A DNA stretch of 64,000 nt, from contig JAFXYF010000011.1 of NCBI GenBank assembly GCA_017541885.1, forward strand, positions 1 to 64,000. The letters are read 5' to 3'. The notes under the pieces are model-generated. The model saw nothing but the letters and a program-made list of their open reading frames with translations, ran no database searches and had not been told where the DNA came from. The position numbers and the translations under genes are program-made. Origin of the DNA: Bacilli bacterium (GTDB lineage: Bacteria; Bacillota_I; Bacilli_A; RF39; UBA660). Shown here piece by piece: positions 19,508-28,339 of the stretch (positions are counted from its first letter, which is position 1; each line of letters opens with the position of its first letter).

Positions 19508-19536
19508 TTGTATCAAGCAAAAAAAAATAGTAAACT
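19508..19536 (+). promoter_or_regulatory. Possible promoter of the camelysin-like operon
   Basis: TTGTAT, 17 nt, TAAACT. A TTGACA at 19496 has no partner at proper spacing. The transcript would begin just before the leader hairpin at 19549. Weak call. Confidence 0.35.
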
Positions 19537-19548
19537 ATAGTTAGTATA

Positions 19549-19591
19549 GTAGGAAGAAATGTAGAATGTGATGATAAACATTTGTTCCTAC
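19549..19591 (+). promoter_or_regulatory. 5' leader stem-loop before the secreted-protein operon
   Basis: GTAGGAAGAAATG (19549-19561) pairs with CATTTGTTCCTAC (19579-19591), 12 of 13 positions, around a 17-nt loop. A second small hairpin GCCA-CTAA-TGGC (19607-19618) lies directly before the AGGAGG site of the first gene. No T-run follows, so this is not a terminator. It may stabilise the 5' end of an abundant mRNA or bind a regulator. Confidence 0.55.
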
Positions 19592-19636
19592 CAACAATAA
19601 GTTAAAGCCACTAATGGCATAGGAGGTAAAATTAAA

Positions 19637-20242
19637 ATGCAAGACAGAATGCACAATTTAAAATTTTTACTATTACTATCAGCAATCTTAGTAGTAGGAG
19701 TAGTGGTTGCTTATGCAGCGTTATCAACCACTTTAACCATCACATTTGGAAACGTAACACAAAATGCGTTGACATGGAACGTTGCTTTTACAACTGGTAC
19801 AGTTACAGGTACACCAGCTGGAACTAGTGGTACAGGAAGAAGCTGTGGAGATGCTACAGTAACAGCAAACAGTGTTTCTGTTGCAGCAACAACTCTATCA
19901 AAACCAGATGATAAATGTACATATGCACTAGTAATTAAGAATACTGGTGGTATCGCAGCTACTTTATCATCATTAAAACCAACTGCACCAAGTGGAACAA
20001 CATGCGCAACAAAACAAGATGCTTCATCATCAGTAGGAGCAAAATTAGTATGTGGTAATTTAACATATGAAATTACTACAGATTCAGCAGGATCTACACC
20101 ATTAAAAACTGGAGGAACTCTTGCAGCATCAACTGGTACACAAAATGCATACTTAGTAGTTAAGTATACAGGTACTTCATTAAACAGTAGTGCCACAACA
20201 CAAACAGGTGCAAAATTCACATTTGTTTATGGACAAAAATAG
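19637..20242 (+). CDS. Camelysin/TasA-like SipW-type secreted protein 1
   Basis: The 201-aa product has a short basic start, a hydrophobic core and the junction VAYAALSTTLTITFG, the pattern of SipW-class signal peptides (camelysin/TasA group) with likely cleavage near AYA. The mature ~170 residues are Thr/Ser/Gly-rich beta-strand-like sequence with four Cys, in contexts SCGD, DKCTY, TTCAT and LVCGN, shared with the other three paralogs. Members of this group form matrix fibres or surface coats. It is the first gene of a run of six, 15 nt before its paralog. ATG at 19637 has AGGAGG 10 nt upstream. Fibre formation is inference. Confidence 0.75.
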   Translation: MQDRMHNLKFLLLLSAILVVGVVVAYAALSTTLTITFGNVTQNALTWNVAFTTGTVTGTPAGTSGTGRSCGDATVTANSVSVAATTLSKPDDKCTYALVIKNTGGIAATLSSLKPTAPSGTTCATKQDASSSVGAKLVCGNLTYEITTDSAGSTPLKTGGTLAASTGTQNAYLVVKYTGTSLNSSATTQTGAKFTFVYGQK

Positions 20243-20257
20243 AAGGAGAAAATTAAT

Positions 20258-20839
20258 ATGAAAAAAAGACATGATTACAAATTTTTATTGTTAGTTGCTG
20301 TAATTATGGTAGCAGGTATCGGAATTGCTTATGCTGCTTTATCAACAACATTAACAATTACATTTGGAACAATTACTCAAAATGCTTTAACATGGGATGT
20401 TGGATTTACAGGAACATCCGCAACTGCAACTGCAGGTGGAACTAGTGCAACAGGAAGAACATGTGGAAATGCATCAATTACAGCAAGTTCAGTAACAATT
20501 GCAAACACTACATTATCAAAACCTGGAGATAAATGTACTTGGGAATTAACTGTTGCTAATAATGGTACAGTTAATGCTACATTAGGTGGAATTACACCTA
20601 CAGCACCAACTAGTATAACTTGTGGTACTGCATCAGGAGCAAACTTAGTATGTGGAAATATTACATACAACTTAACAACTGATTCAGGTGGCTCTACTTT
20701 ATTAACAACAGGTGGAGCACTTAATTCGGGAGCTACTCAAAAAATCTACTTAGTTGCAAAATATAATGCAAGTGGATTACAATCATCTGCAATTACACAT
20801 AATGGTGCAAAGTTCACCTTAACATATAATCAAGCATAA
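20258..20839 (+). CDS. Camelysin/TasA-like SipW-type secreted protein 2
   Basis: This 193-aa paralog carries IAYAALSTTLTITFG after its hydrophobic segment and NALTWDVGF in the mature start. The same four Cys positions occur (TCGN, DKCTW, ITCGT, LVCGN). The mature chain has almost no charged residues and is rich in Thr, Ala, Gly and Asn, which fits an assembled fibre subunit. AAGGAG precedes the ATG, 15 nt after protein 1 ends. It is likely the closest relative of protein 1 by the shared TLSKP.DKCT stretch. Confidence 0.75.
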   Translation: MKKRHDYKFLLLVAVIMVAGIGIAYAALSTTLTITFGTITQNALTWDVGFTGTSATATAGGTSATGRTCGNASITASSVTIANTTLSKPGDKCTWELTVANNGTVNATLGGITPTAPTSITCGTASGANLVCGNITYNLTTDSGGSTLLTTGGALNSGATQKIYLVAKYNASGLQSSAITHNGAKFTLTYNQA

Positions 20840-20853
20840 AGGAGTTAATTAAA

Positions 20854-21438
20854 ATGGAAGAAGAAAATAAGAAAAATAGACAAACAATTATTATTGTTAC
20901 AATCCTATGTGCATGCTTATTTGGATTAGCAATAGCTTATGCAGCTTTAAGTGCTACACTTCAAATTACTTTTGGTAACGTAACACAAAACGCGTTATCA
21001 TGGAACGTAGGATTTGAGCCAGGAACTGTTCAAGGAACAAAAACTGGTACAAACACAGTATGTGGTGAAGCAACAGCTACTGCAAGTACTGTATCAATTG
21101 CAAATACTACATTAACTACATTACATGATAAATGTGTATATCACTTTGTAGTTAAAAATACAGGAACAGTAGATGCATTATTATCATCAATCTCAGCTAA
21201 GACTCCATCTTCAGTATCATGTGATACTTCTGAAACATCACAAATGGTATGTGCAAATATTACTTATCGTTTAACAAGCGATTCTGCTGGTCTTTCTTTA
21301 TTAGGAGCAAATAATACATTAGTTGCTAATACAGGAACATTAGATGTTTATTTAACTGCTGAATACACTGGTACTTCAACTGGTGGAGCAAGTAGTCAAA
21401 ATAGTGGAGGATTCACTCTTAATTACACACAAAAATAA
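20854..21438 (+). CDS. Camelysin/TasA-like SipW-type secreted protein 3
   Basis: The 194-aa paralog starts with an unusual acidic-then-basic leader (MEEENKKNRQ), a hydrophobic core and IAYAALSATLQITFG. Mature motifs NALSWNVGF and the four Cys (VCGE, DKCVY, VSCDT, MVCAN) align with proteins 1 and 2, and it ends in GGFTLNYTQK, like their FTxxYxQ ends. AAAGGAG precedes the ATG. Its different leader and more divergent body suggest an older duplication or a distinct role such as a minor subunit. Confidence 0.75.
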   Translation: MEEENKKNRQTIIIVTILCACLFGLAIAYAALSATLQITFGNVTQNALSWNVGFEPGTVQGTKTGTNTVCGEATATASTVSIANTTLTTLHDKCVYHFVVKNTGTVDALLSSISAKTPSSVSCDTSETSQMVCANITYRLTSDSAGLSLLGANNTLVANTGTLDVYLTAEYTGTSTGGASSQNSGGFTLNYTQK

Positions 21439-21475
21439 TAAATAAAAAGAATAAAAAGAAAGGGAATGGGTCATT

Positions 21476-23158
21476 ATGGAAAACGATAAAATTAACGATG
21501 AATTTTATGCAAGTGAAGATGAAGAAATAAAAGATGAAAATCCTATTGAAGAATTAAACTTGCAATCCGAAGAACCAAAAGAGTCTTCTATAGAAGAAAC
21601 ACAAGAACCAAAAGAAGAACACGAAGATCCAAATATTCTTTCTAATAATACCTTTGAAGTGGAAAAAGAGGAATCACAGGTAGAAGGATCTACTGAAGTA
21701 CCAGCAGATGTTGAACTATCTAGAACAGCAGAATTAAGAATGATGTTCGGAGAAAGTCCAACTCCTTCTAAACCAAAGAACAATGAGCAAAATAACAATG
21801 AGCAAAAGAATAATAAACATAAGAATAAACACAAAAACAAAAATAAATTTAATGAGAATAAAGCAGTTGAACAAAATAATACTGTACAACAAAACAATAA
21901 TGAACAACATAATGAAAATAATAATAAACCAGAAAATGATGTTCATCAAAACAATGACGTACAACAAAATAATAATGTTCAACAAAACATTGAAAAACAA
22001 AATAATGAACCATTGCACATTGAACAAGAGCACATTGAACCAAAACACATTGATCCAATTCCAGAACCTGAGAGAATTCCTTTCTCTGGTAATGAATTAA
22101 AGATTAAAGAAGAACCTGAAATTCCTAATAATATAAAAGAAGCACCAAAATATGAAAGCTTTTCACATAGAATGCTAAGATATGGTTTATTTACTATTCT
22201 TTCTTTAGTTTTTCTAACAATTGCTATTGTAGGATTTAATAAATTTAAGAAAGACACATCAACATATACAGAAGATGCAAAAGTAAATTATCAAGTATGC
22301 TTAAAAGAAAATGATTATTATAAAGATCAATGTATTGGTGAGGAAAAAGAATATATCTCATCTGCAACAGAAACAATAAGATTAGATTACTCTTATAATG
22401 CTGTTTATCAAAAAATAGCAAAGAAAGATTATAAATATTATGTAAAGAGTACTCTTCTTATTAAAACAGATGATGATAATGAAAAGGAATTATTAAAAAA
22501 AGAAAAAAATCTTACTAAAAAACAAAAAATAGAATTAAATGGAAATGTTATGACTATTGCTGAAACAATAGATATACCATTCCAAGAATATAATAGTTAT
22601 GCTCAAAAATATAAAAATGATTATTCATTAGTAAGTAACTGCTATTTAGAAGTTTCATTGATATTAAAAGACGGAAAAGAAGAAACTGTTTTATCTTCAG
22701 TTACTATGCCATTAACAAAAATTACTTATAATATAACTAAAAATGAAAAAGTAAATGAAATTTCTGAATACAAAGTTCCTACAAATCTAGCTCTAAGAAT
22801 ATTATTCACAGCATTAATAATTTTAGGTTTAGGATTGATTTTATATTCAGTATATGACTTAGGAAAGTTCTTATCTAAGATGAGAAGAAAAGAATCAGCA
22901 TATGATAAGAAATTAAAACAAATTCTTAATACATATGATAGAGTTATTATTACTCTAGAAGATAAGAATACAGTTAATCCAGATCAAGATGTATATACAG
23001 TTAAATCATTCCTTGAATTACTAGATGTTAGAGATACTATTGATAAACCAATTTTATATCATAAAGTTAATAATATTAAATCTGAATTTTATGTACAAGA
23101 TATTAATAAAACATATAAGTTTACAATGAAAGAATCTGATTTTGAAGAAAAACAGTAG
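21476..23158 (+). CDS. Asn-rich two-TM protein, DUF5305-like extracytoplasmic domain
   Basis: The 560-aa protein has three parts. Residues 1-~225 are acidic then Asn/Gln/His/Lys low-complexity (nt ~21780-22060), certainly disordered. A first membrane helix (~238-256) is followed by a ~180-residue domain with DAKVNYQVCLKEN and a YISSATETIRLDYSY segment that looks like the DUF5305 family, whose genes often accompany SipW-type peptidases. A second helix (~440-462) leads to a ~95-residue cytoplasmic tail. Both long ends would be inside the cell. It may scaffold or regulate export or assembly of its neighbours; that is inference from context. AAAGGGAATGGG precedes the ATG. Confidence 0.7.
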   Translation: MENDKINDEFYASEDEEIKDENPIEELNLQSEEPKESSIEETQEPKEEHEDPNILSNNTFEVEKEESQVEGSTEVPADVELSRTAELRMMFGESPTPSKPKNNEQNNNEQKNNKHKNKHKNKNKFNENKAVEQNNTVQQNNNEQHNENNNKPENDVHQNNDVQQNNNVQQNIEKQNNEPLHIEQEHIEPKHIDPIPEPERIPFSGNELKIKEEPEIPNNIKEAPKYESFSHRMLRYGLFTILSLVFLTIAIVGFNKFKKDTSTYTEDAKVNYQVCLKENDYYKDQCIGEEKEYISSATETIRLDYSYNAVYQKIAKKDYKYYVKSTLLIKTDDDNEKELLKKEKNLTKKQKIELNGNVMTIAETIDIPFQEYNSYAQKYKNDYSLVSNCYLEVSLILKDGKEETVLSSVTMPLTKITYNITKNEKVNEISEYKVPTNLALRILFTALIILGLGLILYSVYDLGKFLSKMRRKESAYDKKLKQILNTYDRVIITLEDKNTVNPDQDVYTVKSFLELLDVRDTIDKPILYHKVNNIKSEFYVQDINKTYKFTMKESDFEEKQ

Positions 23159-23168
23159 GGGGACTTTC

Positions 23169-23765
23169 ATGATTAGAAAAAAGAAAATAGTTATAACTTC
23201 GTTAGTAGTAGCAATTGTAATGCTTCTAAGTATATCTATAGCTTATGCTGCATTATCAACAACATTAACAATTACAATGAATCAAATTACGCAAAATGCC
23301 ATGACATGGGATATAGGATTTCAAACAGGAACAGTAACTGGTGTTGTTACAACGACAAATAACTTAGCAAGTTGTGGAACTGCGACTGCTACATCAACAA
23401 CAATATCAGGTATTTCTACTACTTTATCAGATGTAGGAGATAGATGTGCTTATACATTTACAGTAAAAAATAATGGTACCATTGGAGGTAAGATTGCATC
23501 CATTAGTGTAACTCAACCATCAGGACAATCATGTTCTGTAAATGGAAGTACAATGGTATGTGGAGATATAACATATAAATTGCATTATGATAGTGCAACT
23601 TCTACATCATTGGTTGCTGTAGGTAATACAATTGCTCCAAAGAGTGGATCAACACCTACAACTAAAACCATCGTATTGACAATAGAAAATACTGGTTCAG
23701 CAGCACCAACTGCAGATTATAATCAATCTGGATTTGCATACACAATTAAATATGGACAGAATTAA
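23169..23765 (+). CDS. Camelysin/TasA-like SipW-type secreted protein 4
   Basis: I start at ATG 23169, 7 nt after AGGGGGA; a longer frame from 23142 would overlap the upstream gene and lacks a site. The 198-aa product has IAYAALSTTLTITMN at the signal junction, NAMTWDIGF, and the same four Cys (SCGT, DRCAY, SCSV, MVCGD), ending AYTIKYGQN. It lies between the Asn-rich membrane protein and the signal peptidase, 10 nt after one and 17 nt before the other, so it is firmly in the same operon. Confidence 0.75.
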   Translation: MIRKKKIVITSLVVAIVMLLSISIAYAALSTTLTITMNQITQNAMTWDIGFQTGTVTGVVTTTNNLASCGTATATSTTISGISTTLSDVGDRCAYTFTVKNNGTIGGKIASISVTQPSGQSCSVNGSTMVCGDITYKLHYDSATSTSLVAVGNTIAPKSGSTPTTKTIVLTIENTGSAAPTADYNQSGFAYTIKYGQN

Positions 23766-23782
23766 AAAGAGGTGAAGTGATT

Positions 23783-24940
23783 ATGAAAAATTCTCATAAG
23801 ATGTTAAGTATCGAAGTAGGTCTCATAATTGCTTCTCTTTTTTGTATGTTTGCATTTTCAATTAATTACTATGTATATTTGGGTATAATCGTTGCTCTTT
23901 CAATAGGAATGTATTTCTTATTAAAACCAGAAAGAGTAAAAGAAAGATTTGACCTAGATATCTTATTAATTATCACAATTTCAATTCTTTTCTACTATGC
24001 AATTACATATTTCTTAGGATTCTTCTCTGGATTCTATTATACAAGCTATAGTAGAAAGATTCTAACAATGATCATAAATACAATTTCAGGATTACTTGTT
24101 ATTATTTCTATTGAAAACATTCGTGAAGTATTAATAAAAAACAATGCTTATCATAAATCAATTGTATGGTTAACTCCAATAATCTGTTTCTTATTAGAAG
24201 TTCCAACTCTAGTAAACTTTAGATTATTTCATACAAGAGTAGATATATTTAGTGCTTTTTTAGTAACACTATTACCAGCATTAATAAAAAACTTCACGTT
24301 AACATATATAACTTATAAATCAAATAAAAAGAATAGTATTTTATATCAAGCATTATTAACAATACCTGCATACTACGTGCCAGTATTTCCTAACTTAGGA
24401 GAGTTTATTAGTATAGTTGTTAATATAACTTTACCAATACTTATCTTATTATTAATAATGAATATTTCTACAATTAAATTTGAAAAAGTTATTAATAGTA
24501 GGAATCTACGACATAAAAAAATATTAATTAGAGTATTTAATGTATTAATGGTATTAATAGTACTTATAATGATCTATTTAAACTGTAATTTATTTAGATT
24601 TACCTCTCTCGCAATTGGTTCTACGTCTATGCAAGGATCAATTGATAAAGGAGATATAGTAATAATTGATAAACATGATAAAACACCAAAAGAAAATGAC
24701 GTAATTGCTTTCCATGAACAAGGAAGAATAGTTGTTCATAGAATGGTTAATATAAAAGATTTCAAAACGGTTAATTATTACATCACAAAAGGTGATGCAA
24801 ATAACGATGTAGATGCATGGTATGTTGCCAAAGAAAGTATAGTAGGGAAGGTTAAGTTGAGAATAAGATGGCTAGGATGGCCAACTGTAGCACTATCAGA
24901 AATGTTAGCACAAGGTAGCACCAATACAGAAAGTGATTAA
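23783..24940 (+). CDS. sipW: Polytopic SipW-type signal peptidase I (Ser/His class)
   Basis: I choose ATG 23783 (AGAGGTGA upstream) over an earlier GTG at 23777. The 385-aa protein has about 265 residues of hydrophobic helices (seven or eight), unusual for signal peptidase I, then an S26 catalytic domain. That domain has Ser282 in TSMQGSIDKGDIV, His319 in IVVHRMV where ordinary bacterial enzymes have Lys, and the GDANND motif (Asp338). The Ser-His pair is the archaeal/eukaryotic ER type, which in Bacillus is SipW, needed for TasA processing. Its operon position after four substrate-like genes makes it their likely dedicated peptidase. The symbol is by function class, not strict orthology. Confidence 0.8.
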   Translation: MKNSHKMLSIEVGLIIASLFCMFAFSINYYVYLGIIVALSIGMYFLLKPERVKERFDLDILLIITISILFYYAITYFLGFFSGFYYTSYSRKILTMIINTISGLLVIISIENIREVLIKNNAYHKSIVWLTPIICFLLEVPTLVNFRLFHTRVDIFSAFLVTLLPALIKNFTLTYITYKSNKKNSILYQALLTIPAYYVPVFPNLGEFISIVVNITLPILILLLIMNISTIKFEKVINSRNLRHKKILIRVFNVLMVLIVLIMIYLNCNLFRFTSLAIGSTSMQGSIDKGDIVIIDKHDKTPKENDVIAFHEQGRIVVHRMVNIKDFKTVNYYITKGDANNDVDAWYVAKESIVGKVKLRIRWLGWPTVALSEMLAQGSTNTESD

Positions 24941-24952
24941 TTAAAAGTATAA

Positions 24953-24983
24953 GCCTATTATATCTTAATATAATAGGCGTTTT
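24953..24983 (+). terminator. Intrinsic terminator after the sipW-like gene
   Basis: Perfect 11-bp stem GCCTATTATAT/ATATAATAGGC with CTTA loop, then GTTTTG. The T-run is short and the next gene starts 37 nt later without an obvious promoter, so partial read-through into the first BspA-like gene is plausible. Confidence 0.7.
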
Positions 24984-25019
24984 GTGCATTTAAATAATAG
25001 TAGTTAGGAGGCGATAAAA

Positions 25020-28000
25020 ATGACTAGAAGACAATTAAACACATTTGTTTTAATATGTGTGTCATTTTTGTTATGCCTTGTAACCATAGGATACTCTGCA
25101 TTGCAAACGACTCTAACAGTAAGTGGAGATGTAGAAGTTCTAAAAAACAGAGATCCAGTTTTACTTGAAACATCATATGCAGATACATATGCATTTAGGG
25201 ACCCTGTATATAAAGATAAAATTAAAACAATTACATTCAATGATCAAATAAGTCCACCTTCTGGATTTATAGCAAGTTGGGATGTAGGAGTACCACAAAT
25301 AGGAAATGTCATGGCATATATTAAAAATAATGCAACAAGTGGATATTATGATTTATATATTCAAGGTGATGGACACTTATATGCTAATGAAAATAGTTCA
25401 TTTATGTTTTATCAAATGACAGCTGTTGATCAAGTAAATGGTCTTGATAAATTAGATGTTTCTCGTGTTACAGATATGTCTCAAATGTTCTGGAGTTTAG
25501 GAGAAAATAGCCAATCATTTACTCTTACTATTCCAAATAATTGGGACACGACTAATGTAACAAATATGGATAGAATGTTTTATTGGACTGGATATAATAG
25601 TCCAGTATTTACTCTAAGTTTAGGAACAAACTTTGATACAAGTAATGTTAATAGTATGGAAATGATGTTTGATAGTTGTGGACATGAAAGTACAGTTATG
25701 ACATTAAATCTTGGAAGTAAGTTTAATACTGCTAAAGTAACTAGTATGATGCAAATGTTCTGTGATACTGGTTATTCTTCACCAGTATTCACATTAACAC
25801 TCGGATCAAACTTTAATACAAGTAATGTTACTGATATGTCTAGTATGTTTTTAAAGACTGGTCATGATAGTACAGTTTTCACATTAAATTTAGGCTCTAA
25901 GTTCTACACAAGTAAAGTTACAGATATGTACCAAATGTTTGCTCTTATAGGAACAAACAGTTCATCATTCACACTTACTTTAGGAAATAATTTTAATACA
26001 AGTAATGTAACCAATATGGAAGCTATGTTTAAATGGATGGGTGATGGAAATCCAAACTTTTCTTTGAATTTAGGCTCATATTTTGATACAAGTAAAGTAA
26101 CAAATATGAAAGAAATGTTTTGGTATACAGGACGAGATTGTACTAACTTTACTTTAACATTAGGAAACAATTTTGATACTTCAAATGTAACAGATATGAA
26201 TGGAATGTTCAGTAATACTGGTTATTGGAGTCCTGGATTTACTTTAAATTTAGGAAGCAAATTTAATACAGCGAAAGTTACAGATATGGCAGAGATGTTC
26301 CAAGAAACAGGACATCAAAGTACATCATTTACTTTAAGCTTAGGAAATCTCTTTGATACAAGTAGTGTAACAGATATGAGATCAATGTTTAGACAAACGG
26401 GATATAGTAGTACATCATTTACACTAAATCTTGGATCAAAATTCAACACAGCTAATGTAACCGATATGAATTCTATGTTTGATGAAACAGGTTATAACAG
26501 TCCAGTGTTTACTTTAACATTAGGAAGTTTATTTAATACAGCTAATGTAACTGATATGACATTTATGTTCCATGCAACAGGTCATGAAAGTACTGTAATG
26601 ACATTAAGTTTAGGTAATTCCTTTAATACTCAGAATGTTGAATACATGTATGGAATGTTCTATGAAACAGGTTATACGAGTAGTGCATTTACACTTAGTT
26701 TAGGAAGTAATTTTAATACAGCAAGTTGTACTACAATGTCTTGGATGTTTGCCTTTACAGGAATGAATAGTCAGTCATACACATTAAACTTAGGAAGTAA
26801 ATTTAATACAAGTAATGTAACAGATATGTCATTTATGTTTTATGGTAGTGGATGGTGTTCCCCAGCATTTTCATTATCCTTAGGATCATTATTCTATACA
26901 AGTAATGTAACAGATATGCAAAGCATGTTCTGTGCAACAGGATTCTATAGTAATTCATTTCAGTTAAATCTTGGAACACACTTTGATACTACTAATGTAA
27001 CTAATATGAATAGTATGTTTAGTAACTGTGCATGGGAAGTTCCAAATTTCACACTAACTTTGGGATCATATTTTGATACAAGAAATGTAACAGATATGCA
27101 AAGTATGTTTGCATATTGTGGTTATAGTAGTACTCAAATGACTCTTAACTTAGGAAGTAAGTTTAATACAGCTAAGGTAACAAATATGCAATCTATGTTT
27201 TCAAGTTGTGGATATACAAGTACAGTATTTACACTATCTTTAGGAAGTCAATTTAATACAAGCTTAGTAACAGATATGTCATTTATGTTTGATAGTTGTG
27301 GATTTAATAGTACAGTAATGACATTAAGTTTAGGATCATACTTTGATACAACTAATGTTACTGATATGCAATATATGTTTGATCAAACTGGATCAAATAG
27401 TACTGCTTTCTCACTTTCATTAGGATCTAAGTTTGCTACAAGTAATGTAACAAATATGAGTCATATGTTCTTTTCAACAGGTATGAATAGTAATTCATTC
27501 CAATTAAATTTAGGATCAAAATTTAATACAAGTAATGTTACAGATATGTCATATATGTTTAATCAAACAGGTAGATTTGTAACAAACTTCACATTAACTT
27601 TAGGTTCATATTTCTATACAAGTAATGTAACAGATATGGATCACATGTTTAGTGGAGCAGGAGAAGAAAGTACAGTATATACTCTAAATCTAGGAACACA
27701 TTTTGATACAAGTAATGTTACAAATATGGCTAATATGTTCTATGGAGCAGGAGCCGCTAATACAAGTTTCACTTTAAGTCTAGGAAACTATTTTGATACT
27801 TCAAATGTTACTGATATGAATGGTATGTTCTGGTCAACAGGTCTAATAAATCCAAACTTTACTTTAAATTTAGGATCAAAATTCTATACAAGTAATGTTA
27901 CTGATATGTCATATATGTTCTTACAAACAGGTAGTGATAGTACTGTGTTCTCAATTAACTTTGGATCACATTTTGATACAAGTAATGTTACGAATATGGA

Positions 28001-28217
28001 CTGGATGTTCCAAGCAGCTGGAAACAACAACAATATAGTACTAGACTTAACAGGATTTAATTTCAATAATGTTACAACAGCAGAGAATATGTTCCAATAC
28101 TGGTGGGCATCAAATCCAACAATTTATGTTAAGAATCAATCAGATAAAAACTTTATCTTAGCACATACAGGAGATACATCTACAGTAGATTCATCACACG
28201 TAATTATAAGATCATAA
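25020..28217 (+). CDS. Giant BspA-like (DUF285) repeat surface protein A
   Basis: The 1,065-aa protein has an N-terminal membrane/signal segment ending IGYSALQTTLTVSGDV, matching the SipW-type junction of the upstream genes. A ~115-residue head with YIQGDGHLYANE follows, then 30 tandem units of 30 residues (90 bp) of pattern T-S-N-V-T-D-M-x-x-M-F-x-x-T-G-x-x-S-x-x-F-T-L-x-L-G-S. A ~30-residue cap with IYVKN ends the chain. This is the BspA/TIGR02167/DUF285 repeat type of gut and oral bacterial adhesins and mycoplasma lipoproteins, usually a leucine-rich-like solenoid. There is no LPxTG motif or C-terminal anchor, so it is either released after cleavage or held by its N-terminal helix. AGGAGG precedes the ATG. 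Confidence 0.85.
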   Translation: MTRRQLNTFVLICVSFLLCLVTIGYSALQTTLTVSGDVEVLKNRDPVLLETSYADTYAFRDPVYKDKIKTITFNDQISPPSGFIASWDVGVPQIGNVMAYIKNNATSGYYDLYIQGDGHLYANENSSFMFYQMTAVDQVNGLDKLDVSRVTDMSQMFWSLGENSQSFTLTIPNNWDTTNVTNMDRMFYWTGYNSPVFTLSLGTNFDTSNVNSMEMMFDSCGHESTVMTLNLGSKFNTAKVTSMMQMFCDTGYSSPVFTLTLGSNFNTSNVTDMSSMFLKTGHDSTVFTLNLGSKFYTSKVTDMYQMFALIGTNSSSFTLTLGNNFNTSNVTNMEAMFKWMGDGNPNFSLNLGSYFDTSKVTNMKEMFWYTGRDCTNFTLTLGNNFDTSNVTDMNGMFSNTGYWSPGFTLNLGSKFNTAKVTDMAEMFQETGHQSTSFTLSLGNLFDTSSVTDMRSMFRQTGYSSTSFTLNLGSKFNTANVTDMNSMFDETGYNSPVFTLTLGSLFNTANVTDMTFMFHATGHESTVMTLSLGNSFNTQNVEYMYGMFYETGYTSSAFTLSLGSNFNTASCTTMSWMFAFTGMNSQSYTLNLGSKFNTSNVTDMSFMFYGSGWCSPAFSLSLGSLFYTSNVTDMQSMFCATGFYSNSFQLNLGTHFDTTNVTNMNSMFSNCAWEVPNFTLTLGSYFDTRNVTDMQSMFAYCGYSSTQMTLNLGSKFNTAKVTNMQSMFSSCGYTSTVFTLSLGSQFNTSLVTDMSFMFDSCGFNSTVMTLSLGSYFDTTNVTDMQYMFDQTGSNSTAFSLSLGSKFATSNVTNMSHMFFSTGMNSNSFQLNLGSKFNTSNVTDMSYMFNQTGRFVTNFTLTLGSYFYTSNVTDMDHMFSGAGEESTVYTLNLGTHFDTSNVTNMANMFYGAGAANTSFTLSLGNYFDTSNVTDMNGMFWSTGLINPNFTLNLGSKFYTSNVTDMSYMFLQTGSDSTVFSINFGSHFDTSNVTNMDWMFQAAGNNNNIVLDLTGFNFNNVTTAENMFQYWWASNPTIYVKNQSDKNFILAHTGDTSTVDSSHVIIRS
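25455..28090 (+). repeat. Array of 30 tandem 90-bp coding repeats
   Basis: Units are in register every 90 nt and encode the 30-residue DUF285-type repeat. Copies differ at many synonymous and variable positions, so this is an old, diversified array rather than a fresh expansion. Confidence 0.85.
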
Positions 28218-28241
28218 AAAGAACCAAATGGTTCTTTTTTT
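28216..28241 (+). terminator. Intrinsic terminator
   Basis: AAAAAGAACCA/TGGTTCTTTTT with 2-nt loop and T-run, after surface protein A. Confidence 0.85.
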
Positions 28242-28283
28242 GTTAATAATTGTAAAGGCTATGTAATTAAAAGCCTACAATAA

Positions 28284-28312
28284 TTGTAAAAGTTTTAAAT
28301 AACTGCTATAAT
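28284..28312 (+). promoter_or_regulatory. Promoter of surface protein B
   Basis: TTGTAA, 17 nt, TATAAT; 27 nt upstream of the GTG start. Confidence 0.55.
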
Positions 28313-28339
28313 TATATATTGTAGACAAGAGATGATAAA

